This document shows, one piece after another, positions 14,332-20,294 of a DNA stretch of 20,294 nucleotides. This stretch comes from Desulfobacterales bacterium (GTDB taxonomy: Bacteria > Desulfobacterota > Desulfobacteria > Desulfobacterales > UBA11574). The first letter of the stretch is position 1; each line of letters begins with the position of its first letter. A program made the translations under genes and the position numbers. The DNA lies in the NCBI GenBank assembly GCA_030145595.1, contig JAQYVG010000022.1, forward strand, positions 1 through 20,294. Direction: 5' to 3'. The notes beneath the pieces were generated by a model. The model did not search any database and was not told the origin of the DNA. It was given only the letters and a program-made list of their open reading frames with translations.

Positions 14332-14386
14332 AGAATTAAATAAGATTCTCACGCCCCGGTTAAATAAGTGCAAAAGCAATTTAACT

Positions 14387-14544
14387 GGGTAAACAAAGGT
14401 GCCCCAGTACGATCTGCAGGCCTGTCCAGGCAATTCCACGGGGCTTGTCCCGGCAATTCCACGGGGACCTACGGGGTAAACAAAGACGCCAAGATTCTTA
14501 AAAAATTTATCTTTGTTTTCCTTTGCGGGCTTTGCGCCTTTGCC
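14387..14544. repeat. cluster of short direct and inverted repeats
   Basis: Part of the 514-base gene-free stretch 14202-14715. GGGTAAACAAAG occurs at 14387-14398 and 14474-14485, and GGCAATTCCACGGGG at 14429-14443 and 14452-14466. A CTTTGCG-type module lies at 14521-14544, roughly complementary to bases near 14478-14495. It is the same dispersed module as at 10411, 10637 and 16529. An 84-codon frame over this region looks non-coding. Confidence 0.55.
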
Positions 14545-14697
14545 TGCCCAGTGAAATTCACGATAGTGAGGAGCGCAGCGTATTTAACAGGGGCGTGCAA
14601 TAATGTACTGCTTAATAATTGATTTTTGCCATAATATGCAAAAAATTTACACTTAAGGGCCTAAATTTAGCGTAAACAAAACGGGAAGAAAGTTTCA

Positions 14698-14719
14698 TAA
14701 AATCGTAAAACGATTTTAT
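14698..14719. repeat. AAAATCG/CGATTTT palindrome at DUF362 gene stop
   Basis: ATAAAATCGT and ACGATTTTAT form a 10-bp stem with a three-base loop, overlapping the stop codon of the DUF362 gene at 14716. It closely matches the palindrome in the trxA leader (7264-7287). Confidence 0.65.
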
Positions 14720-15825
14720 TTTAATATGGAAAGCTTTCGCAGAACCCGGCCGCCCGCGGTCTCTGTCGCACGCAGGGCTCCATGGGGACAAATTTCTATA
14801 CAGCAGTAACAGCGGATACACCCGTCATAATCAAAATCGATGGTTTCCGCCTCTTGACTGATGGCCTTTGCCGGGCAATATTTCCGGCACTCCCCGCATA
14901 ATTTACAAAGAAGGTCGTCGACTTCCGGCCGCTGGAGCAAATGCTTGCGCATGAATCTTTGAAGCGGTTTAGGCCCCATGGTGAGCGGTGCTGTATCCGG
15001 CAGCTTGAAATTTTGAACAATATTAAAGTCTCCGCTGATATAAACCGCATCGCCGGCCAACCCTAAAATCTTGGCCGCCTTGTGCGTGGGAAGTTCATCC
15101 GCATCTACGCCTAATACGCTGCAGATTGCCATGTCAACGGCGCAAGCATCTCTGCCGCCGACAAGTATTCCCAAATGCCGCGGGATACCGCTTTTCCCAG
15201 GCCCCTGCCCTTCGAGCGCCAAGATGCCGTCGACAATGGTAATCGCCGGGTTTACAGCCCGATAAATCTGTACCAGCAGCCTGGCGAACATATCCCTGTC
15301 CACCCCGCTTCTGAGGTGCCACTTTGTTTTCCTTAAACCAACGATGCAGCCGAAAAGATTCTTGACCCCCAGCGTAAGAAACATTCCCGTATGGGTTTTT
15401 AGTTTGGGCAGGTTGATGACGACATCCGCTTCAACCGCTTCCTCGGCAATTTCGATACGCCCGAAAGGCTGACCGATATCTATTTTTACCGATTTTTTAA
15501 ATGCTTTAAAATCAACATCCAGATCTTTAAGTGCTTGATAATATCCACCCTCTTGCATTATTTTTTCGAACGACCCCGTGGCGGGACTGTCTGCAATCAG
15601 AGGACGGGCACCTTTGCTCAGCACATATTCGGCCACAGCCCTGACAACATGGGGGTGCGTGAGGATAGCGGTTTCAGGATTGGCGGGTAAAAGCAAGTTT
15701 GGTTTGATTAGTACCCTGGATTGCTCCGGGACCAGACCTTCTCCCATGGCGTCAATCATTTCAAAGATTATCGGCTTTAGCGTTTTATAATCGTATGCAG
15801 CAGTTTTAGTAAAAACTTTAATCAT
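14716..15825 (-). CDS. DUF362 domain protein with two [4Fe-4S] ferredoxin motifs
   Basis: Cytosolic iron-sulfur protein of unknown exact function. From ATG 15825 it has 369 residues: a DUF362 domain (about 1-290, with VLIKPNLLLPANPE at 38-51, DVVINLPKLKTHTGM at 134-148 and GVKNLFGCIVGLRKTKWH at 153-170) and a C-terminal ferredoxin domain with C307/C310/C313/C317 and C336/C339/C342/C346, enough for two [4Fe-4S] clusters. Such proteins are frequent in anaerobes and are presumed electron-transfer or redox-maturation factors. The chosen ATG overlaps the end of the methyltransferase gene by 8 bases (ATGATTAA), so translation is coupled. An earlier in-frame ATG at 15846 is less typical of the family. 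Confidence 0.85.
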   Translation of the reverse strand: MIKVFTKTAAYDYKTLKPIIFEMIDAMGEGLVPEQSRVLIKPNLLLPANPETAILTHPHVVRAVAEYVLSKGARPLIADSPATGSFEKIMQEGGYYQALKDLDVDFKAFKKSVKIDIGQPFGRIEIAEEAVEADVVINLPKLKTHTGMFLTLGVKNLFGCIVGLRKTKWHLRSGVDRDMFARLLVQIYRAVNPAITIVDGILALEGQGPGKSGIPRHLGILVGGRDACAVDMAICSVLGVDADELPTHKAAKILGLAGDAVYISGDFNIVQNFKLPDTAPLTMGPKPLQRFMRKHLLQRPEVDDLLCKLCGECRKYCPAKAISQEAETIDFDYDGCIRCYCCIEICPHGALRATETAGGRVLRKLSILK

Positions 15826-16462
15826 AGCAGAGACAAATATTACCATTAACCGATTTTTTCAAGTTGTTTTGTAATTTGGCAGCCACGCCCAAAATTCCCA
15901 TTTTTCTTAATTCAAAAGCATGCTTGAGGATTAAGCTCGTTTTATCCAGTCCTTTGCGCAGATCATAGCTGGAAAAACGATCGTGTTCAGGATGCAAAAG
16001 GATATGTTTAGTGATAACGTTTTGATAAAGCTCCGGGTAAAGCTCTTCGAAATAATAGAGACCGCCGGTTTTTAAAACCCTGGATATCTCTGCAAGAGCG
16101 CTGCGCCAATCCGGAACATGATGTAAAAAACCGAATCCGAAAATTGCATCTAAGCTGTCCGCCTGAAAGGGGAGCCTTACTGCATCCCCCACAGACAAAG
16201 ATATCTTTTTCATATCAGCCCCGCCAAGATATTTCTTGGCCTTTGCAATCATCTTGATGTCCAGGTCCTGGACATGAAGAACAGCGGGCTGAAATGTTCT
16301 GAGAATGAGTTTCGCGCCGGCTCCGCGGCCGCAGCCCATTTCCAGAACGGTTTTCCCCGGCACCAGCGGCATCATGCTTTTAAACCATGCTATTTCGATC
16401 TTCTGTTTGAAAATCATCAGCGGGTTGTTGACCACCCAGCGTTCAGCCCAATTCAGTTTCAT
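15818..16462 (-). CDS. class I SAM-dependent methyltransferase
   Basis: Rossmann-fold methyltransferase with unknown substrate. The 214-residue protein has the SAM-binding motif VLEMGCGRGAG (39-49), an acidic DLD loop after the second strand, GDAVRLPF, and a motif near FGFGFLHHVPDW followed by ISRVLKTGGLYYFEEL, all typical of the UbiE/Methyltransf_11 group. It is not an orthologue of the true ubiE gene nearby at 16775. The ATG at 16462 has GGGAG 5 bases upstream; a GTG at 16468 would overlap that site. It overlaps the DUF362 gene by 8 bases, so the two products are likely made together. Confidence 0.85.
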   Translation of the reverse strand: MKLNWAERWVVNNPLMIFKQKIEIAWFKSMMPLVPGKTVLEMGCGRGAGAKLILRTFQPAVLHVQDLDIKMIAKAKKYLGGADMKKISLSVGDAVRLPFQADSLDAIFGFGFLHHVPDWRSALAEISRVLKTGGLYYFEELYPELYQNVITKHILLHPEHDRFSSYDLRKGLDKTSLILKHAFELRKMGILGVAAKLQNNLKKSVNGNICLCYD

Positions 16463-16528
16463 CGCCACTCCCGCTTAGTACACGTATTCTTAAATACGAT
16501 ATCGTATTTAATTGAATAATTTATAATC

Positions 16529-16554
16529 ACCGCTGAGACGCAGAGTTCGCAGAG
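16529..16554. repeat. 26-nt CGCAGAG-type dispersed module
   Basis: Three CGCNGAG words spaced 8 and 9 bases apart, the same architecture as at 10411-10436 and, inverted, at 10637-10662 and 14521-14544. It lies upstream of the methyltransferase gene, just before the heptamer tract. Confidence 0.6.
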
Positions 16555-16580
16555 AATTTGTTTCTTTTTTGCTTTCCGCT

Positions 16581-16776
16581 GACCTCCGACCTCTGACCTC
16601 CGACCTCCGACCCCTGCTCCCTGAACCCTGAAATAGTAACCAGTAGGCAGTGAAAGATGAAAGGTGACTAATGACGAGTGACAACGGACAACGAACCAAT
16701 CATCAATCCCAAATCATCAATCATCAATCCCAAATCCTCCAACCTCCAACCTCCAACCTCAAACCTCCAACCTCTC
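16581..16776. repeat. 28-unit, 7-base-phased drifting repeat tract
   Basis: This gene-free stretch can be divided without gaps into 28 heptamers whose sequence changes gradually. It runs from GACCTCC units (16581-16608) through GAACCCT and TGAAAGA/TGACGAG-type units (16623-16685) and TCATCAA/TCCCAAA units (16700-16734) to ACCTCCA units (16742-16769). It ends inside the stop codon of ubiE. Adjacent units resemble each other more than distant ones. No gene is visible in 16463-16774. Confidence 0.7.
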
Positions 16777-17587
16777 AATCTTTTACCGCCATATGGATAA
16801 CCGCGATGCCGTTGGTAAGGTTGCGGGTTGTTACCTGTGAAAAACCCACCTGTTCTAACATGGCCGTCAATTCACCGGGCAGGACAAACGTGCGTATCGA
16901 TTCGACAAGATGCATATAGGCCTTGCGGGACCCCACAATAATTCCGCCAAGCAAGGGCATGACATAAAAAGAATAGAGATCATAAAGCTGCCGGAACAGG
17001 GGCGCTGTCGGTTTTGAAAATTCCAGGCACATTATTTTGCCCCCGGGCTTCAGTATGCGATACATCTCCTGCAACCCTTGATCCATACGGGGTACATTAC
17101 GGATTCCGAACCCTACCATGGCGGCTGCAAAAGATTTATCCGCAAAAGAAATGTGTTCCGCATCTCCTAGCACAAATCTGATATGTTTTCCGGATGCACC
17201 GCCGCTTACTTTATGCCGACCGATGTCGATCATGGACCGGTTGATATCATATACGATCACCTGACCGGACGGCCCCACAACTCTGCCGGCCAAAAGAGCC
17301 AGATCGCCGGTGCCGCCGCATACATCCAGAACCCGGTCCCCCGGATTCAACGCCAGCATCTTGACGGCCGTACGCTTCCACAAGTGATGAATTCCGAAAC
17401 TCAACAGCGTATTCATCAAATCGTATCTGCGGGCAACCTTATTGAAATGCCGCAAAACATATCGGGCTTTTTCATCCATAGACACTTCCCGATATCCCAG
17501 GTAGGCCGTTTCCCGGCGGCTTTGATGCTCACTGAGTCGATTAAGACCGTCATCTTGATCGAGCCATTTTGATTCTTTCATCATCAT
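16775..17587 (-). CDS. ubiE: demethylmenaquinone/ubiquinone C-methyltransferase
   Basis: SAM-dependent enzyme that C-methylates the quinone ring in the last step of menaquinone synthesis. In an anaerobe the substrate is presumably demethylmenaquinone. The 270 residues include the family opening YLGYREVSMDEK (29-40), YDLMNTLLSFGIHHLWKR (55-72), SAM motif VLDVCGGTGDLA (86-97), and the UbiE signatures FGIRNVPRMDQGLQEMYRILKPGG and LYDLYSFYVMPLLG. The N-terminus is about 20 residues longer than in E. coli UbiE. The ATG at 17587 overlaps the TIM-barrel gene stop (ATGA), so they are coupled. A methionine at 17479 with GGGAAG upstream would cut off conserved sequence, so it is not preferred. Confidence 0.93.
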   Translation of the reverse strand: MMMKESKWLDQDDGLNRLSEHQSRRETAYLGYREVSMDEKARYVLRHFNKVARRYDLMNTLLSFGIHHLWKRTAVKMLALNPGDRVLDVCGGTGDLALLAGRVVGPSGQVIVYDINRSMIDIGRHKVSGGASGKHIRFVLGDAEHISFADKSFAAAMVGFGIRNVPRMDQGLQEMYRILKPGGKIMCLEFSKPTAPLFRQLYDLYSFYVMPLLGGIIVGSRKAYMHLVESIRTFVLPGELTAMLEQVGFSQVTTRNLTNGIAVIHMAVKD

Positions 17588-18429
17588 TTTATCGGCAAAC
17601 CGGATTCTTGAAATAGGGGTTTTAAGTAAGCGAGGCTTTCCCGGCCGGCAAACTCGGGAACATCTTCATACGGATAAAGCTCCAAACTAATATCGCCTTG
17701 ATATTTGAGTCTTACCATGGCCCTGAAGGTATCAAGGAATTTAACGGCCCCTAAACCTGGAATCAGATGGTTGTGAACTCTACTAGCAGCAATATCTTCC
17801 AGATGAACGTGCCCCACCCATTCAAAAAGTTCTTCAAAGGCCGCTGAAGGGTCTTCGCCGGCACAGAAAAAGTGTCCTATATCAAAATTTATTCCCACTG
17901 CGGCTGACTTGACATCCTTAATAAAAGACTTGAACTCCACTGAGTTCTCAAGCAACAGGTCCGGCTCGGGTTCAACCAGTATTTTTACTCCCAGCTCTTC
18001 CGCCAGCGGTATTACTCTTTCCAGGCCCCGGTGAAACAGAGACATTGCCCCATCCCTTGACATACTGCCTAAAGGCCCCCCGGGAGGAACGGATATGTTT
18101 TTGCATCCCAGTGTGTCAGCAGTTTTCAGGCTTTCAAGGGTATGCTGGATGCGGATTTCACGTCTTTCCTTTTGGGGTTCAATCCAGGAGGGAAGGTAGG
18201 TATCCCCGACAGCAAAAAGAGTAAAGCTGTTTAGGTTGGTCACTTTCAGGTTGTGTTGCGCGAGGACATTTTTGAGCCGAGCCATCTTTTCCGTATCAAA
18301 GTCCGGAGGGTAGAGATGGGGACGATCGCACATGATTTCAACACCTTGAAAACCCAATCCGGATATTTTTTCAAGGGATTCGAAAAGTGTGAATTTAACA
18401 AATGCATTGGTGCTGTATCCGAAAATCAT
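17584..18429 (-). CDS. xylose isomerase-like TIM-barrel protein (sugar phosphate isomerase/epimerase family)
   Basis: Likely metal-dependent isomerase, epimerase or endonuclease-IV-like barrel enzyme; the substrate is unknown. The 281 residues follow the family pattern: GYSTNAF at the first strand, GFQGVEIMCDRPH (26-38), ILVEPEPD with E153, INFDIGHFF with D183 and H186, GHVHLED with H207/H209, and ISLELYPYED with E250, giving a plausible divalent-metal site. There is no signal peptide. AGGGA lies 6 bases before the ATG. It overlaps ubiE by 4 bases and follows the inositol-phosphate synthase gene after a 253-base palindromic spacer, suggesting a role with one or both of them. Confidence 0.82.
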   Translation of the reverse strand: MIFGYSTNAFVKFTLFESLEKISGLGFQGVEIMCDRPHLYPPDFDTEKMARLKNVLAQHNLKVTNLNSFTLFAVGDTYLPSWIEPQKERREIRIQHTLESLKTADTLGCKNISVPPGGPLGSMSRDGAMSLFHRGLERVIPLAEELGVKILVEPEPDLLLENSVEFKSFIKDVKSAAVGINFDIGHFFCAGEDPSAAFEELFEWVGHVHLEDIAASRVHNHLIPGLGAVKFLDTFRAMVRLKYQGDISLELYPYEDVPEFAGRESLAYLKPLFQESGLPIK

Positions 18430-18500
18430 GATGTATCCCTGTATTAAGTTAAGAGTGCTGAAATATTATATTTAAAAAACACTCTTGTTATTTGTCATTA

Positions 18501-18628
18501 GAGCGCTTCGCTTGAGGAGCACTTCGTTTGAGGAGTGGCCTGGCGACCTTGAGGGGTATTAATAAAAAACCTTTTTACCCTTCAAGCGAAGCGCTCCTCA
18601 AGCGAAGCGCTCTTCAAGCATAGCGATC
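18501..18628. repeat. 16-bp-period inverted repeat between synthase and TIM-barrel genes
   Basis: Two 16-base units of the GAGCGCTTCGCTTGAG type (18501-18532) face three complementary units (18581-18628). The core match is 20 of 20 bases (18501-18520 with 18593-18612). An inner CTTGAGGGGT/ACCCTTCAAG stem lies between. Bases 18651-18674 add an 8-base-period CTTTGTG array up to the synthase stop. Confidence 0.7.
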
Positions 18629-18682
18629 TTTTTACCAGCACACACCCCTTCTTTGTGTCTTTGTGCCTTAGTGGCTGACAAG

Positions 18683-19861
18683 TTATTGTACTTTAAGCTT
18701 TAGGCACTTTTCATCACATTCTTTTTCAAGTTTACCAAGACTCAAGACCTGATCTTCGAAGTGCAAGGGAGGATTTTCCCCGACCGGTTTCTTGAAATAA
18801 AACCCGAGTTCCGGAATCGGGCCGCAACGTCCCGCCATCTGCAAAACCGCCATCCAGCGGGCCAAATCCACAACCATGGGAGCGGCCAGAATCGAATCAC
18901 GGCCCTGAAAGTTCAATCGGATACTCATGGGTAGCCCAAACATGCCCTGAAAATCGATGACATCCCAGGCTTCCTTGGCGTCGCCACGGGGCGGATAATA
19001 ATCGATATGGACCTTGTGAGCAGGCGCGTCATACCTCTGACCCACGGAATATCCCAAAATTTCTTCCAGCAGTCCGGTTTTGTTGGCCACCTTTGCGGCC
19101 GCCCGTCCGGGATCCATGAGGTTTTTTCCATCGGCATTTCCCAGAATATTAAGGCTGTACCATCCGTCTACAATTAAACTGCGGGCTTTTAAGGCCGAGG
19201 CCAGTACTACTTTAAGATAGGTTTGACCGGTTTTGCCGTCGCATCCGGATATGGGAACGTTTTGTTTGACCGCTTCTTGAACAACCACAGGGACTTCTAA
19301 ATGGTTGGGCGTGAAGTTCACTACCGGGGTTCCTGAAAGGATGGCCGCCAGGACATAGGCCAAATCCGGCAAGTCCACAGGGTCTATTTGCGACCGTAGT
19401 TCAGTCAGGCTTTTAAAGCGTTCAAGATCTTTATGTGCACTGGCAGGCAGCAGGTTAATCAGAACCGGCAAGGAATCGGGATACTGTTTTTTGAAAACCC
19501 GTATATCCTTTATCAGTTGCTCGATCTGGCCGTTAAGGTCAAGATCCGCAGACGGCGCCTCGAAGATGGAGGTATGTTCGAGATCGGCCTGGTATGGTCT
19601 CCAGAGATTTTCGGGAAGCACTCCGTATTTTTTAACACAACCGGTAAGCTCTGCAGGTTGACTATCCCAGCCTGTCATATAGATCTTTTGGGGAGGACCC
19701 AGATAGGGAAAACTATTGCCTGTTGTCAGACTGGGTAAAACCGCCTCAGGATGCTTTCGCATCATGGCCACAGCGACTGCCACGGTAGATGCAACCGTTC
19801 CTTTGGCCCCGGCAACCATTAACAAAAGAGAACGAGGTTTAAAATTATGCGAATTTATCAT
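18683..19861 (-). CDS. myo-inositol-1-phosphate synthase family protein (Bacteroidetes-like form)
   Basis: NAD-dependent cyclase family that converts glucose 6-phosphate to inositol 1-(or 3-)phosphate in the cytosol. The 392-residue protein has an N-terminal dinucleotide-binding loop VAGAKGTVAST (16-26), the catalytic-region SGCDGKTGQT (205-214, K210), GWYSLNILGNADG (233-245), DYYPPRGDAKEAWD (287-300) and GRDSILAAPMVVDLA (320-334). These blocks match bacterial inositol-phosphate synthases of the Bacteroidetes kind rather than the short actinobacterial form. The usual GDDxKSGQT is altered to GCDGKTGQT, so the exact substrate might differ. AGAGG precedes the ATG. It begins 14 bases after the J-domain gene. 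Confidence 0.86.
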   Translation of the reverse strand: MINSHNFKPRSLLLMVAGAKGTVASTVAVAVAMMRKHPEAVLPSLTTGNSFPYLGPPQKIYMTGWDSQPAELTGCVKKYGVLPENLWRPYQADLEHTSIFEAPSADLDLNGQIEQLIKDIRVFKKQYPDSLPVLINLLPASAHKDLERFKSLTELRSQIDPVDLPDLAYVLAAILSGTPVVNFTPNHLEVPVVVQEAVKQNVPISGCDGKTGQTYLKVVLASALKARSLIVDGWYSLNILGNADGKNLMDPGRAAAKVANKTGLLEEILGYSVGQRYDAPAHKVHIDYYPPRGDAKEAWDVIDFQGMFGLPMSIRLNFQGRDSILAAPMVVDLARWMAVLQMAGRCGPIPELGFYFKKPVGENPPLHFEDQVLSLGKLEKECDEKCLKLKVQ

Positions 19862-19875
19862 AGGCCTCTTTACAT

Positions 19876-20199
19876 TTACGGTTTTTTCGTTTTCTGATCA
19901 TTGCCCCACAGGGAACTGCCGCCAAAGCGATCAAACCACCATTCCTCAACGGAAACATATCTGCTGACCTCTTCTTTGGAAAAAGAGAATTTGTAGTTCC
20001 GGCAATAATCGTTAATGAGCCTGTAGGCAGCAATAATCCTGGCTGTCATTTCCTTGCACCTTTCTTTATCGCCTTCACAGCGGTCCGGATGCCATTTTTG
20101 GACAAGAGCCCTGTAGTTCGCCTTGATTTCTTCCATGGTTGCGTGTTCGGGCAGTTCCAGCAACTTCCTGGCCGCATTAATTTCCTGAAACATACTCAT
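19876..20199 (-). CDS. small J-domain protein
   Basis: DnaJ-like co-chaperone fragment type with only a J domain and a short tail. The 107 residues include helix II/III around the HPD motif (H37-P38-D39 in QKWHPDR), preceded by ATMEEIKANYRAL and followed by CKEMTARIIAAYRLINDYC. No zinc-finger or substrate-binding domain of full DnaJ is present. It would stimulate an Hsp70 (DnaK) for a specific client. There are two close ATGs (20199 and 20193); the first is used. It leads the run with the inositol-phosphate synthase gene, 14 bases apart, which suggests co-transcription. A functional link is unproven. Confidence 0.85.
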   Translation of the reverse strand: MSMFQEINAARKLLELPEHATMEEIKANYRALVQKWHPDRCEGDKERCKEMTARIIAAYRLINDYCRNYKFSFSKEEVSRYVSVEEWWFDRFGGSSLWGNDQKTKKP

Positions 20200-20254
20200 T
20201 CAAAAAACCCTTAAGCCCTCATCCTCCGAGGGTATTGAGAAGTTACAAAATAAC

Positions 20255-20283
20255 AACATAAATGAACATTATTAATAATGCAA
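20255..20283 (-). promoter_or_regulatory. weak candidate promoter for the J-domain/synthase genes
   Basis: On the minus strand TTGCAT (20283-20278) and TATGTT (20260-20255) are 17 bases apart in an AT-rich region. A CCCTC/GAGGG hairpin (20216-20232) lies between it and the J-domain start. The hexamers are poor matches. Confidence 0.3.
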
Positions 20284-20294
20284 TATTTTGTGAC

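Noticed and set aside
14368..14622. 84-codon frame on the plus strand in the ssb/DUF362 spacer
   Set aside because: It consists of the local direct repeats and CTTTGCG module translated, has no ribosome site, and the composition is not protein-like.
16581..16776. CRISPR array
   Set aside because: The repeats are only 7 bases long, without spacers, and no cas gene is nearby.
1..20294. tRNA, rRNA, complete insertion sequence or prophage
   Set aside because: I saw no cloverleaf, rRNA-like stretch, transposase, integrase or phage structural gene on either strand.

Overview
The window looks like chromosome of an anaerobic deltaproteobacterium (Desulfobacterota, probably near Desulfobacteraceae/Desulfosarcinaceae). 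This placement is inferred from a menaquinone-type UbiE, a DUF362/ferredoxin protein, an archaeal-type ProRS, a long-form PurN, a MoxR/VWA pair, and AT-leaning intergenic DNA full of small palindromes. There are no rRNA, tRNA, CRISPR, phage or transposase genes. Almost all genes are household or conserved single-copy types; the unusual content is mostly in the spacers.

Layout. 1-4918 (+): ispG, proS and a bifunctional rel/spoT gene in a tight operon. 5045-7243 (-): rpmB, then a thioredoxin operon read trxA > trxB > bamD-like, with a very good promoter at 7400-7428 and a structured leader. 7244-8077: 834 gene-free bases with a truncated small ORF, a 12-bp inverted repeat and an inverted pair of 8-bp repeat arrays. 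8078-8884 (+): purN with an inserted segment and a clear terminator. 9181-11523 (-): a MoxR ATPase and a CoxE-like VWA protein separated by a 252-bp palindromic element. 11669-12736 (-): a stand-alone MetE-like/UROD-fold methyltransferase under a perfect 16-bp palindrome. 12993-13610 (+): a zinc-ribbon protein and tatA behind a consensus promoter. 13779-14201 (-): ssb. 14716-16462 (-): a SAM methyltransferase overlapping a DUF362 iron-sulfur protein. 16775-20199 (-): a J-domain protein, a myo-inositol-phosphate synthase, a TIM-barrel sugar isomerase-like protein and UbiE, in that transcription order.

How the genes work together. ispG supplies isoprenoid precursors, and ubiE finishes menaquinone, whose side chain is made from them. 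trxA/trxB form a complete thioredoxin couple, and the bamD-like lipoprotein serves outer-membrane assembly. The MoxR and VWA genes are a typical chaperone-type pair. The J-domain/inositol-phosphate synthase/TIM-barrel/UbiE run is the best candidate for an undescribed pathway: a cyclitol- or sugar-phosphate route beside quinone methylation, loosely recalling ebo clusters.

The strongest unexplained signal is in the spacers. Several are built from short-period, slowly drifting tandem repeats: period 7 at 9096-9137 and 16581-16776, period 8 at 7858-8021 and 11552-11629, an 8/9 spacing in a dispersed 26-nt module, and period 16 at 18501-18628. Many are arranged as facing inverted pairs next to stop codons. 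The 16581-16776 tract can be cut into 28 consecutive heptamers that change gradually from one motif to another.
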